Below are positions 52,462 through 64,000 of a stretch of DNA of 64,000 bases, in pieces (position 1 is the first letter of the stretch; every line of letters begins with the position of its first letter). The stretch is from Cladophialophora immunda (lineage: Eukaryota > Ascomycota > Eurotiomycetes > Chaetothyriales > Herpotrichiellaceae). Under the pieces are notes generated by a model. It was not told where the DNA came from. It saw only the letters and a list, made by a program, of their open reading frames with translations, and did not search any database. The position numbers and the translations under genes are program-made. Location of the stretch: NCBI RefSeq assembly GCF_000835495.1, contig NW_015622541.1:2046001-2110000 (forward strand), in the 5' to 3' direction.

Positions 52462-53980
52462 TTACTTGACGCGGAATTTGAACTCGTCGCCCCGGTCGAG
52501 GTAGACGACCTTGTCCTCGAGGCCGGCCTTGGCGATGGCGTCCTTGAAGTCCGAGAGCGGCGAGAGGAAGACGTCGTAGTCACTGTGTTTTGGTTCTCTC
52601 CGTGTCCCCTCCCGTCCCAAAAGGGAGAGGGTGGGGGGGAAGAAGAGGTTCGACGTTAGAAACCCTTTTTTTTTTTTTTTAAATTTTGTGGGTTTGGGGG
52701 ACTTGGGAGGGGTTCCTTTTTTTCCGCCCTAGAGGTTGCTGATAGGATTGGGATGGAAGGAAAGGAAAATTAGGGGGCAAAGAAGGGGGTCGATGGTGGT
52801 GATGCTAGGGTGTGCAAGGCTGCAAGGAATGAGGTAAGGGAAGAAGACTGGATACAGCACCTCGGTGACGTTTCAGATAGTGCATGAGGGTGCCAGGCCA
52901 TCTTCCATCCCATCTGGGACGTGGGTGATAAACAAACCGTCCGCAGCGGGCAACGAACGCAGTGGCCATCCCGCCAGGTGGCGTACGTCTCTCTTGCTTG
53001 TGCAGATGTAACAGAACCAAACAAAAATGGAAAATCGAGACTTACTCGTAATGGATCGGCGCCGTAACCTCCGGCTGGACCAGCTTCACCAACTTGACCC
53101 CTTGTTCGGCGTCCATGGTAACCATCAGCAAGGGCATATGCGGTCCCGGCACCGTTGTTCCGCCCAAATGTATCAGCATCAAATCAATCGGTTTGCCCGC
53201 GTGTGTGTAGAGCTCGGGGATCTTCTCCAGCTCCGAGACATAGAGCGTGTCGCCCGAGATGTAAATCCGATACCCGCATTCAAAATCGGTGCCTGGTGTA
53301 GCGGTCGACGAGTCGCCAGTATATCCAAGTTCTAGCATCCATCCGTTGGTGGGTGGGATTGCACCAAGAATGTCGTTCGCTTTGGCGACGAGGCCATCGC
53401 CGACGTGTTTTCCAGGCATGCCTGTCACATGAACATGAGGGCGTCTGGTGGGTGCGAGAGGAGGGGTGACATTCACGAACATACTCTCCCACGCATCGAG
53501 AGCATGCACTGCTGTGAAGGCTTCGCCATGACCTTTGTGCGCCAGGTGCTTCTGGGCATGCGGTGTGGTGATAATGGGCAGATCTCGACGTAATGAAGCT
53601 TCGACTTCCTGGTCAAAGTGGTCGGCGTGATAATGCGACAAGAGGACAAGATCAATATGCGGCAGATCATGCAGGTCCACCGCCGGGTTCGTCCTGCGCG
53701 TCCCCCTTACACCGGGGCCCAGATGAACATGGTCACCAGCATGCAAGAAGTTGGGATCTGTCATGAGGCGGAGTCCTTCCCACTCCAGAATTGTGGTTGC
53801 AGTCCCCACGAAGAATAGTGAGGCATTTGATCCAGCCGTCTCCGGTGAGGCTTGTTGAGGATATGTCTTGCTTGACTTGGCAGGAGGGAGCTGTTCCTTC
53901 AGCGTTGCACCCTGGGCAGCATTTCGGATGGGGCTTTGTTTCTTGGAAGTGTCGACGGTGATGTTGGACTCGGTGGCCAT
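52462..53980 (-). CDS. Metallo-beta-lactamase-fold hydrolase (UlaG/NAPE-PLD-like group)
   Basis: Exon 53980-53046 and exon 52582-52462 give 351 residues, joined across a 463-nt intron. The zinc motif H116-x-H118-x-D120-H121 (LLSHYHADHFD) is complete, preceded by ASLFFVGTATTILEWEGLRLMTDP, a start strand pattern of the UlaG/NAPE-PLD-like MBL group, and followed by the later metal-site strands (YRIYISGDTL, LMLIHLGG) and a terminal IHYDDYDVF. A soluble Zn-dependent hydrolase is likely; substrate unknown. The ATG at 53980 (MATESN) was chosen because the upstream in-frame part (to 54070) is not conserved-looking. The last exon has almost only G/C at third codon positions, unlike exon 1. Confidence 0.85.
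52666..52680 (+). repeat. Run of fifteen T inside the MBL-gene intron
   Basis: Fifteen consecutive T on the plus strand (A on the coding strand), followed by A/T-rich sequence, inside the 463-nt intron. Homopolymer; length may be inexact. Confidence 0.8.
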
Positions 53981-56900
53981 TGTATGTATAGGTGCAAGCA
54001 GAGACCGAAACTTGGGGTATGCGATACTCGGGTCGTCTGTTCTCGTCTTGAAGGTCGCAACTGTAAACAAACATCGAACTTGGGCTAAGTGATTTGACTG
54101 CTTTTAGTATGACGCCGGGATGACGACACTTGCAGAAACGCATTCCGAATTGCCCGCTTTCACCTGTAGGTAGTAGGATCGAGTAAGAGTAGACTTCCTA
54201 ATGAAGCCCGAAAGACCTGCTTCTTCAGGTCTAGGGGATGTCTTGGGAGAAAAGCAGCTGGACGTATCCGTGAGAGGTGTGATGCAGCCTACCTTCGTCG
54301 ACAGAACAGGCGAATGGGTTTGCGAGAGCGGATGTTTCGTAGCAGCTGGATCGCGAAGACTCGTCTGGTGCTTCTAGAAGGACTAGCATAAGACTCTTTC
54401 TCAAGGCCCCCCTTGACTTCGAAGTCACCAGAGCTGAAGGCAGCAAAACCTGGTCAACGTATTTTCCGTGCCGATTCGTCACACCTCTCCGCCAGCTGTG
54501 ATGTGGAAACTTGACTCGACACTCGATTGAAGGTAGCTCAAAGGTGCGGAAGTCGTTGTCTGCAAGAAAGAAGCACACGAACGATGCAAGCTCCAACAGT
54601 GAGAACCGAACGAGGTCCGTGCGGTCAAGATCGTAAGGGCGAAGTCGTGGCAGAAGGACAAGATAGGATTGATACGAATCTACCCTGGCTATGGGCATTC
54701 TCATCAAAATGCGGAACGACAATTCAGTGTCGCATTCTCCTTGAAAGCACGCCGGCCGTGGTGTAGCACTGAGGTATAGCTGGTATCAGAAGTCTGGGTT
54801 TCAAGTAAGAATGCAGTTGGGATCTGCAAAATTGGTGAAATCCAGATCTAGCACTGAGATCTTCCTTCCACAAGTAGCATGCTGAGCGAGGTGCAATCGT
54901 TACAGGGATCTCACCATCTCTTCAGAGGCTTCGATGTCGGGTTCGGCATATCAGAGCAGGATTGATGGGATGATGGACCCTGGATTGGCCCATCCCACGG
55001 GACTTACTGCAATGACAGGAGAACTTACGCAATGAGGCAAGACAGGCTCTCACACGAACTTATCTGGCGCAATCTTTCAAATCGAAAGAATCATGTGAAG
55101 CCCTCGATGAGGCAAAAAATGTCAGTTTGGGACTGTGCCCTTTGAAGCTGTCTCCTCGATTAGATGGTCAGGGATATGGTAACGCAGGGAGCACCCAGTT
55201 GCTCAGTCAATAGAAGCGACTTGGACTGTGAAGTTAAGATTCAGGCAGACGCTGAGCCGTAGCTTAGTGTAATTCCAGGCAACCTCTTGCTCCATGGGGG
55301 CCTCTCGAAAGAGAAGCAGAAGAGGACGAACCAGTTGTTGCGGGGTCATAGCTGGCTCCAGGTCAGACCGAGAACAGAGTTGTTCTGGCGAGCCGCAGTT
55401 CAATATCGAAGGTTCCTTTGGGCCCCAGTCACGGATGATTGGGAAATGGCGTGATAGTGCGGACAACCAAAACCTTTAGTGATGAGTGCTGTTCATTCTT
55501 AGGCCCTGTAGTGTGCAGGAATATCTCCCTGAAGGAAGACGGATACCTTTGCAGATGACCGTGACACTGTAAGCCGTTCCATCGGTGCTGTAGTCACATT
55601 GGCATTGATGGCGAGCCGAGGTGTTGAAGATCTAGATCCGTTGTCCATTTCACGTTAGATCTGCCAGCGAAGCCGCCCTGGTCGAAAGAAGGGATAGGGT
55701 AGCAGTAGCCGGAGATGAAACCGAGTGTGCTCGTACTCACGGTGAAGCATTCTGCTTCGAATTATTACATCCCCTGTTAGGCGGAGGAATTGGGAATTTG
55801 GTTGGCGAATACCGACGGGGACTTGTGGAGAGCTGGTCGTCGCGTTGACTAGGGTCACAGAGGGGCTGTGACTCGAGTGCGAATTTTTGATGCCTCACTC
55901 TTTTCCGTTTCCAGGCCATGATGCACAAGCCTGATTTGGAATGAGTAGGCTGGCTTCAAGGAAACAGATTGCAGTCAAAGCGGGCTCCCCGAAACAATAT
56001 GTCACACTCCACGGACGACGGCAGATCTTCCAGACTCATGTTGGAAGGAACAACGAGTGATATGGAGACAGCTGCAGGAGTTCTGCGTTATCATGACAGT
56101 GGCCCCGGGCCAAAGACAGCGGAGGATGGCCGAGTAGGTGTGGTTCACGCTTTTGGCAGTGCCATACAGATACGAGATGTTGTACCGTTACAATAATAAG
56201 TCGGGTCCAAGGTAGCGCCCAAAAGAGCAAGGCAAGTCGTCGAGCCCTGGCCCCGCGGGGGGTGTGAGTTGCTCCGTATCGTGCATGATAATGTGGTGAC
56301 GGGCTTTCTTGGTGCTCGTAAGTGGCACGAGCGGAGACAACAATGTGACCTCCTTTCCTCGACAGAGCAACCTGGAATCCAACTCTTCAAAAAGTCATTA
56401 TCACTGTAGCAAGCGAGCGAACACAGGAGGACCGGGGGTGCAGCTGAACAATGGGCACTAGTGAAGTCACAGAGGGAAGAGATTGTGGTGAAGCATGATG
56501 GATGAATGGCCCACCGGTGGGTATCAGGCTACCGTTTTGCTTGCAGGCCCGAAGTTCTGGAGTGCATCGACAAACAGAATGCAGCTGGTGAGTTGCAAAC
56601 GCGTCGGTCGAGCCTAGGCGGGCAGGGGGGTGAGAGTGAGGCACAGGAGTGGCAAGGCAAAGTCCGGCGGGTCTGGTCGGTGGCCGTCGAAGCAAGAGAA
56701 TTGGAGGATCTTGGCTGAGTGTGGGCTTGGAGCAAGCAAACCCAACCTTGAGGCTAACAAGGAAGAACAAGGGAAAGAGAAACAGATGGGCAATGAATTG
56801 GGCCGTGGTGGCAGCATTGGTGGCAGCGACGCGGCAGGCGACGGGCGCGAGGGAGACGCGAAGGCGTGTCAATTTTCACTTTCATTTCACTTTTCTCTCA

Positions 56901-58035
56901 CTCGTCACCTCTAACCTCACTGCGTGCTTCCGAAGACAGGGGATCAATGGGCCACCAGGGCGAATTGGCGGATGACGAGGAATCGGCTGCCAAGTGGAGC
57001 AACAGCTGCAGAAAAAGAGCCCCCAAGCTCAACCCCAAATCACAATAATGAAACAATATTACGAATACAAGCACAGCAGCAGGAGAAGCGGCAGCCACCG
57101 CAGCAGGCGGGAACGGAGGATGACGAGGACGAATGATAGACAACCACCCTTCACGGTGCTAGTCGTTGTCGGGTGGTTGACGGTGGTTCCGGTGCCGCCG
57201 CAACATGCAACGATAATATTTAAGAAAAATTGGATTCAGAAAAGGGATTACCCAGCTCGCCAGGTTTGATAAGTCACGTCACAGGGCATGACAACGAGCA
57301 GGTGTCGGTGATTGGATTGTGCTCGCAATAGTAGTGTCAGGAGGGCATGGGCGTCTGTTAGGGCCCGATGCGAGATGCAACGCATTGGCCGGGCAAAAGC
57401 TGCTGGCGGGTTTCTCTGATGTGGGTGTCCCTTACTGCTGTTGTCACTCTGGATCGTCAGACATTCAAGTTGCCACCCTAATGCCCTTGCCATTCTGACT
57501 GTGATTAGGAGTTACAATATCTAGCTCGCCAGTTTGACAAAGGGCTAGAGCGGAAGATGCGGCCATTCTCGTAAAGAGTGACGTGCACAACTTTGGACAA
57601 CGGAAAAGGAGGAAGGGAGAGATCAACTCAGACTCAACCTTGAGGTGCAGCTGACGCTGAACAAACCAACCTCGTATGTAACTTGTAAGAGGAGGTTGAC
57701 CAGAACGAATCAGAAGCGGGTTTCGGCCTCTCTGCTGGCCCGGGAAAAGTCGCCTTGGAGCTGGTGTATGCATCTGCTTCAACCAGGCCCAGTGCCCTCG
57801 TACTGCTACTGGGCATTATAGAGCACTGGCAAGCCGGGTACGTAAACCACCGCGGTGTCAGGGACCATGTCGATTCCTTGACCAACGATCATCAAACACC
57901 CTTCACAATTTGACAAACTCCGACCCAGATCCTCGTCAAGGCAAGCCCGTATCATTGGCCCTCGTCAATCAGCACCACCGGTGCCACTCAGCCGCTCACA
58001 AATGTGATCAGCATACGGATTCCCAGAGTGCCGTC

Positions 58036-58068
58036 GTGGTGGTGGTGGTGGTGGTGGTGGTGGTGGTG
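58036..58068 (+). repeat. (GTG)11 trinucleotide repeat
   Basis: Eleven uninterrupted GTG units in non-coding DNA; likely length-polymorphic. Confidence 0.85.
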
Positions 58069-61000
58069 CTTGTTATCTCACCCTGCGCTGTCGTCGAAAT
58101 TGGTAAACGTTGATCTTGAAGCTGGCGCCGACCTTCTCGCTTCCGTCGGCTTCCTGCCACTGTTGTTCAGGGCAATCATGACGAACTCTTATGGAGCCGG
58201 TGTTAGCACCTGGGACTTTGCTGCCTAAGGCAAGTCCCAAGTTGCTCGTGGCACGCTTGGCCGCAGTTCTCGCAAGATGCCATGATTGGCTCGCAACTTG
58301 GGCGCCGCATGGCAAATGCGAAACAGACATGGCTTGGATGCTGGCGGCTCAGATGGTTTCGCAGAAAAGCGGAGGGGATCCAGTCCATGGACCATGACCA
58401 GGTTTGCCTCTTTGTCGTCGCCTGCTGCACCACATCGCTTCCCTCTGGTCAGACAAGGAACACATTTCAACTACTGCTCCGTATTCCGTATTGGTCACAG
58501 ATGCTACAAAGCGTTGAGGACTAGGCCACCACCCCTTCCGTGCTTTCCAGCTCGCCAGCCAACTCTAGCATGCCAAATCCCTTACCGGACTGCCCCTGAA
58601 AGCCACCACTTTACTCGTCCTTCCGCTCGTCTGCCTATCAATCTCCCTTTGTCCCTTGACTGATCATTCCGGGTACGGAGTAGCAAACTCACAAACGCCG
58701 CAGCTCTTCCTCGGGTGGGGTGGGGCGTGACTTTTTGCCCCCTCCTCCCCGAAAAAGACGTCACCCATATTTGTTCTCGTACATACAGACACGCTTTGGA
58801 CGTGGGTTTTGACGCCAGGTTTTCCATCTTTCCATATTATCAACGCGCCTCGGAAGCCCTTGTCTCTGACAAACTCCGTAACCGCTGTATCAGGAGGGTT
58901 GATTTGCTCTACGCTATTTCCGGGAAATCTGGGAATCTCGATCAACCTGGATGTTCAGCTTGGATGGCCCCGATGGCTTCATGCCAGCCTCTCCTGCCGT
59001 GGGATTCCAGCCAGCATCCATGTCCTGCCTCCTGCAGGGCCTAGTATCACCAAACCCTCATCAATGATTTCAAGGACCTGACTGTATCCACGGCTTTCAA
59101 ACCATGCTAACGGTTGTTGCCCAGTGGGAACGATGCATCAGCAGCACAACCTGATATCTGCGCGGAGCAGATTGGGAACAGCAGCGCCTTCCCTTCGCAG
59201 CTCTGATGTGTGGTCTTTTCGTCGACCGAGTCCACAACGACGTTTGTTACCTCAGGGCCCCGACGGTCCACAAAAGCATTCTCGGCTAGCAATCAAGAGA
59301 TAAAAAAACTCATCATGTTACCTCATGCTCTAGAACGAGGTATTGGTATTCGTGTTGCAGACCTTTCCGTGTGATCTGCCCCAAAGATTTGCACATCTCG
59401 TTCGCCATCTTACCGGGCCCACATCAAGCATGGCGTTGCTTTTCTCACTCTATCCTGACTGAGTCTTGACGTCCTGCACGGGCACTTCTCTCCCTTTGAT
59501 CCAATCATGTCCCAGGTCATGGCGGCCAAGGCCTGGTCATGTTACCCGTGAAGCGTTTTCTTGCCAACACTGGCTTGATTCGGGAATGTCAAGTGTCTCG
59601 TTACTATCTTGCTTTGTCCTGCTGCTGCATCGGCCCATCGCCAAAAAAACACAAAAAAAAAATGTGCCACGACCCTACACAGTCGAAGGCTCCTGTGGTC
59701 CTCATGACTCCAATCAAAATGGAATTCTGAAGAAAAGATCAGCTTCAAAGAGGATACAAGTGCCTCCTTGTCTTGCGGCAAGCGAAGTTTCTGGTGCTCT
59801 ATCCCCCAGCTCCACTCGTCAAAGTTCCCAGGATTTCCAGAGTGTCTGACATGACTCCATGGTGCAGGGCGTCTGTAGATGAGTGCTCATCCATGGACGG
59901 GGCTCGGTCGTGGCGAGCGGTGGTGAAGGCTTGGATCGGCCTGCCCTTGCACTTGACTTAGTCGTAGGCTCGTCGCTGAAGGAATGCTCGGGTGGGAATT
60001 ATTGGAGCATCCCCTTGCCAAACACTGACTGTGCCTGCAACCCCCCTTAAACTCGCGAGTTAGTGGGCTGTATCGCCCAAGGCCTCCGAACGGAGTACGG
60101 ACTACTAAGCCCGGAAAATGTGGTGTTACTCAGGCATAACTTTGTGCCCTGTCTGGCCCGCCGTACTGCCTGCTACTACTCCTACGACTTGCACCCAGCT
60201 CGTCGACGCCTACCGCCCATCCGCCGCTCGTAATCTGCAGTAACAAGCAACTAGCAAAGGGAAGCCCTGCTGGACCCTCCACAGCCCTGCTAGTCCACAA
60301 TAATCAAATGACTTTTGGAGCCGGCAGCAACACCGCAACGGAAACCACTCTGACGGACCATTGAACTGACCTTGGAGCGAGGGAGGTGTGGGAGACCAGG
60401 CGATCCTCCAATAATAGGGCAGCCCAGGGGAGCTTGCTGTTTGCCCGGGCGCCCACAGTGTGCGCGGTAAGAGACCAGCCGAAAAATCAAAAGCACCGTG
60501 TTTCTGTGGCCCCCAAGCTGGTCTCCGGGGGTCTGCCCCCCCTCCCTCCCAACCAGAGATGGGCTCTCGAAAGTCTCATGTGTGTGAAATTCAGGCGAGC
60601 CCGAGTGGCTGCATCGGGTCTAGACGTAATCTTTTCTGTTGGCCTTCCCTGTCTGGCAAGGAGGAACCTCACCCTTCGGCTTGTCTTCCCACCCAGAAAC
60701 CCCAGCTGCAGCAGCCAGCGACACGATGACATCCCTTGCGAACCCGGGATCCAACCTCAGGGCTTGTCAACTCGCTAAATGTTTCTCACTGACAGGCTCC
60801 CAGACTCCTACGCTCCTACGCCGCAGGCCCCAGGCTCCCAAACTCAGCTACCAGCTGCCCGCTGCCCGCTGCCCACTCCCCAATTCCGTCCAGATCACCA
60901 CCTGATGAGACTTCTGAAAGGGGGGCCTCAACCAACCGCTGCTCTCGTCCTCCCTTTGATCCCGTTTAGCGTTCGTTTCCCGGATTGCTGCTCCTCGATG

Positions 61001-61501
61001 GGCACTCAGGCAGTCCACCGAGTCCAGCAGATGCAGCCGCAGTCGCAGCCAGCAGCAGCCACGACGGACCGGCGACCTGCAACAAAAAGTCTTACCCGTC
61101 TCCATCCTGGAGCGAGATTATTATTTGCCCAAAGGCTCCAGTTTCTCATTCAGACAGTCGTTCTCACCTGCGCTAACCTTGCTCCTTGTCCTGCGTTGCC
61201 CTGCGCTGCCCAGCCCAGCCCGGTGCTGTACTTGTTATTTGCCCTGCCTAGGAACTCCGTACAAAGTTATGTGGATGTCAAATTCCTCTTGCCCTACCTC
61301 GTCGGTATGTACTACTGGCTAGTACGGGCCTGAGTGTCTCAATTTTACTCTGCTGGAGCTGCCTAGTCTCGTCCTGATTCCCCGTACCCAGCCAGCAAGC
61401 ACGTCCTCCGTGCCTCGCCTCGCAAGCCCTCGATGCTGTATCCGGAACTTGCAATGGTATTTTGTCCATCATCCGGCGGCTTAGCTTCAATTCGTCACCT
61501 T

Positions 61502-61513
61502 GGGGGGGGGGGG
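61502..61513 (+). repeat. Homopolymer run of twelve G
   Basis: Twelve consecutive G in non-coding DNA. Confidence 0.85.
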
Positions 61514-62054
61514 TTTGCATTGACAGCCCCCGAGGGCGAAGGCGAATAAGATGATGGCGATGGCGAAGACCTCCGCCCCAAACCCTCGTCCACTCATGCG
61601 TCCCACTATCCCTGTTCTACCTTGCGCGGCCCTTCGACACCCAAGGAAGGCTTTGGACATGTCAGGACTCGGGACCACAAGTGGCCCTTCCACGCAAAGA
61701 TGATAATAAATACCCCGTACATGGCTCTAGTAACCCGTCAAGCATGTCACTAGTACCAGCCAGTCTTGAACCCTGTTAATCCGGCTGGTACTTGGGGCCC
61801 AAACAATCCACACTGGCAAAGCAACACTCGGTGCACTGCACAGCCCAAGAAAAAGGCTAAAACTTTGGATCGCTGGGACGCTGATACGATGATGCCGAGC
61901 TAAATGCGGTCAAGTAGGTGTCGGCTGTCCCATCACGATGGATGGAATTGGCGGTGGCCATTTTGCACCTTTTTCCCCCTTCCCCCTCCCCTCTTTTTCG
62001 CTTGCTTTGGCATGCCCGGCGATTCATCGCTCATCACCGTGACATGACCGTGTG

Positions 62055-62078
62055 CATGACCATGACCATGACCATGAC
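62055..62078 (+). repeat. CATGAC hexamer tandem repeat
   Basis: Four perfect CATGAC units, followed at 62092-62130 by further TGACC-containing units (TTGACC repeated). Each unit holds a TGACC half-site. Confidence 0.75.
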
Positions 62079-63293
62079 CACAAACTACCGCCATGACCTT
62101 GACTAGACAGGCCTTGACCTTGACCTTAACCTGGACCGTTGAACACACTTTTGACCACCCCCGTTTGCCCGTTTCCCGTTGGCTTTTTCTGGCTCCCCCC
62201 CTTTCCCACCAACCCCCATCCCCATCCCATCATCATCCTAGGCCATCCTTCTTTTTTCCAAAACATCCCATCACTCTTTTTGACTGTAACTTGTCCTCCG
62301 CCAGCCAGCCCGTCTTAGTCCACTCTGGCAATTATTGCGCCAGTGTGCTCCTGTCGCTCCATCTTTCTGTCCTGGTGCTTGCTCCCCATTGGCTACCCGC
62401 CGCGCGTACCCAGCCCGCCGTCGTAGCTTCCCTTCCACTTCTGCGGCTTGCCTGGCCCTTCTGACTATGTGCTGCTACTGCTGCTGCTCTTTCTTTTCTC
62501 CCCCCCCCCTCGCTCTTGCGTCGTCTCCGTCTCCGTCTCCCTTGCCTGCAACTGGGTTGAACCGGGCTCGTCAACCTTACGACGGGGAAAGGGGACCCTG
62601 ACGGTTTTACAGCCGAGCCTCGAACCGCCTTCGATCCAAGACAAGGCCCCGGTGTTCCTGGTGTGAGTTACGGCGCATCATGCCTGATGCAGGCTTTGAT
62701 GGGCGAAAAATACCAGTTGATCCTTTCCATCGGTCCAACTGCCTGGTGCCGCCACAAACTCTGCCTGCCGAAGCGTGCGTTGCTCGGCTGACTGCTTTCG
62801 TCTCGTGGATTCACTCATTAATCACGGTTCTTGTCATTCTTGATTGCTCCAGTGTATCATCATCCTGCCCTCTGATTGAGTTGGACCGGGCTCGGACAGT
62901 CACTGTTTGAAAGGGCGCTGTGGGTGAAGGTCCTCTGCCCTCTCTCATTCATGCTGCCAAACATCCGGGACCCACCTCTTCAATAACTTTGCCTTCATTC
63001 CAAACCCCCAATTCTGTCAAAAGACTCCAAAACATCCAACATGCTCCCTCACTTGAATTGTTCTTGATCCTCGTCCCTGTTGCCATGTTCTCTGTCACCA
63101 GGGAATATCACTATCTTTTCCTTGCTTTCACTTGAGGCTCTGCAAGGTCGGCCTGGCCCTTCACAACACAGCCTCATCGTCCACCTCACCGTCGTCCGCG
63201 ACATGCTCATGCCGCACCCGTCACCTCCAGCTCACACTACTTAACACCGACGACTTTTCCACCTTCGACCTTTCTCCCCGTTACCTGCAGCTC

Positions 63294-64000
63294 ATGTCGT
63301 CCATGTCTGCCATCTACGGTGCTGTTGGGCCCTCGGATCGGTCGAACTCGACGTCGAACACCACCTGTCAGGACGCCGCAGCATATGGGTGCAAAAGGTG
63401 GAACACCTCCGAGACCTACTTCAACAGCGGTTTACCTACGCCTCCGGGCTCAAGGGCCATGCCTGGAGTAGTGCTAGGCAACAGCTATGCGGCATTGCCT
63501 GCACCTCCGTTGCAGCAGGGCCGCAGCGGTTTACCAGACGGTGCGAACGCTACTCGTCCACGCATAACTCCATCTACAGTCTCGACGAATCATGCATACG
63601 CTCTTGCTCCTCCCGCAAACGGGGTCAGCCTGTACAACCGTCGAGCACCCGATCACAACAATGTGAACGCCATTGCACCCCACCTTCAAATCCCAGAGTC
63701 GGTGAACAAGAGCAAAGGGAGTCTGGCCGAGTTTGCCGCCGAGATTACATGTCTCTTCTGGTTTGAAACAGGGAACACCCTCCAATATGCAGAGAATCTC
63801 CCAGAGGATGTAGCAGTCGATAGAGGCTTGCTTCCAGATGCCGTACCCACCATTGGGTTCCGAAAGTGGGTGACCACGATCATCAGCACCACTCAGGTCG
63901 GGAAGAACGTAATCCTACTTGCCTTGTTGTTCATCTATCGGCTCAAACGATTCAACCCTAGTGTTAGCGGGAAGCGTGGAAGTGAGTTTCGGCTGCTGAC
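63294..64000 (+). CDS. Pho85-type (Clg1-like) cyclin, 5' part, cut by window edge
   Basis: An open frame from the ATG at 63294 (a second ATG three codons on) runs to the window end without a stop: about 235 residues. The first ~150 residues are low-complexity, rich in serine, asparagine, proline and alanine. Then the cyclin region begins: SLAEFAAEITCLFWFE, FRKWVTTIISTTQVGKNVILLALLFIYRLKR, NPSVSGKRGSEFRLL. This is the Pcl/Pho80-like cyclin fold as found in yeast Clg1 and its mould homologues, which bind the CDK Pho85/PhoA. The remainder of the cyclin box and possible introns lie outside the window. The upstream 9 kb has no other gene, so a long leader or regulatory region is likely. Confidence 0.85.
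   Translation, partial: MSSMSAIYGAVGPSDRSNSTSNTTCQDAAAYGCKRWNTSETYFNSGLPTPPGSRAMPGVVLGNSYAALPAPPLQQGRSGLPDGANATRPRITPSTVSTNHAYALAPPANGVSLYNRRAPDHNNVNAIAPHLQIPESVNKSKGSLAEFAAEITCLFWFETGNTLQYAENLPEDVAVDRGLLPDAVPTIGFRKWVTTIISTTQVGKNVILLALLFIYRLKRFNPSVSGKRGSEFRLL

Larger units (their letters stand above)
53981..63293. other. Gene desert of about 9.3 kb before the cyclin gene
   Basis: No gene supported. The longest frames (163 codons at 54231-54722, 161 at 56387-56872, 184 at 60779-61333) carry no family motif and are expected by chance in such a length; several are in C/T- or C/A-rich low-complexity DNA. Seen: a (GTG)11 repeat, a run of twelve G, CATGAC and TTGACC hexamer repeats, and at least five TACGGAGT-type motifs between 58.4 and 61.3 kb. 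The right end is C/T-rich and likely the long cyclin leader. Confidence 0.45.

Noticed and set aside
54231..54722. 163-codon minus-strand open frame in the gene desert
   Set aside because: Begins at a non-ATG codon and has no recognisable domain; a few frames of this length are expected by chance in 9 kb.
54741..54815. tRNA-like stretch
   Set aside because: A partial A-box-like TGGTGTAGCAC and a GGTTTCAAG segment occur, but no proper B-box and no cloverleaf pairing could be made.
60779..61333. 184-codon plus-strand open frame before the cyclin gene
   Set aside because: Proline/alanine/glutamine-rich translation of C-rich low-complexity DNA, no domain and no splice support.
1..64000. Biosynthetic gene cluster or mobile element
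   Set aside because: The reductase and the 2OG oxygenase are separate from each other and from any backbone enzyme; no transposase, reverse transcriptase, long terminal repeat or inverted repeat was recognised.

Overview
The window is nuclear DNA of a filamentous ascomycete (Pezizomycotina). Its genes are split by short introns, mostly 47-75 nt with GT..AG ends, and several products are typical of moulds: the SamB/Mub1 MYND protein, a Clr5-domain protein with ankyrin-like repeats, Chs7, a Ktr4-type GT15 mannosyltransferase, a long Mhr1/mL67 and a Clg1-type cyclin. A class such as Eurotiomycetes fits, but I cannot prove it from sequence alone. I resolved 21 protein genes; exon joins were built by hand from splice signals and reading-frame continuity. 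I found no rRNA, tRNA, CRISPR array or recognisable transposon.

Layout. 0.8-2.6 kb: a small TMEM256/DUF423 membrane protein and a convergent short-chain reductase. 2.6-5.9 kb: a gene-poor stretch ending in the long leader of samB. 5.9-15.2 kb: four co-directional genes (SamB/Mub1, a 2-oxoglutarate/Fe(II) oxygenase, Mkt1, an SLC35F-type transporter). 15.7-19.3 kb: a Clr5/ankyrin gene divergent from a 94-residue unknown protein. 19.8-32.0 kb: a block of core cellular genes (Saf1-like F-box/RCC1, RanBP1/Yrb1, Taf14, phosducin-like protein, Dpb11/Rad4). 32.0-35.7 kb: another gene-poor stretch. 35.7-54 kb: arrestin-related adaptor, Mhr1/mL67, dual-PH protein, Ktr4-type mannosyltransferase, an unrecognised 838-residue membrane protein, Chs7 and a metallo-beta-lactamase-fold protein. 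54.0-63.3 kb: about 9.3 kb with no supportable gene. 63.3 kb to the edge: the 5' part of a Pho85-type cyclin gene.

The genes do not form one pathway or a biosynthetic cluster. They are mostly housekeeping and regulatory: RNA fate (Mkt1), chromatin (Taf14), Ran transport (Yrb1), protein turnover (SamB/Mub1, Saf1, arrestin adaptor), G-protein signalling (phosducin-like), replication checkpoint (Dpb11), mitochondrial translation/recombination (Mhr1), and wall building (Ktr4, Chs7). The most interesting unknowns are the 838-residue single-exon membrane protein with a possible pseudo-GTPase-like cytosolic domain, the Clr5/94-residue divergent pair, the overlapping upstream ORF of samB, the missing AUG at the open 5' end of the arrestin gene, the composition-shifted last exon of the metallo-beta-lactamase gene behind an unusually long intron, and the 9.3-kb gene desert before the cyclin.
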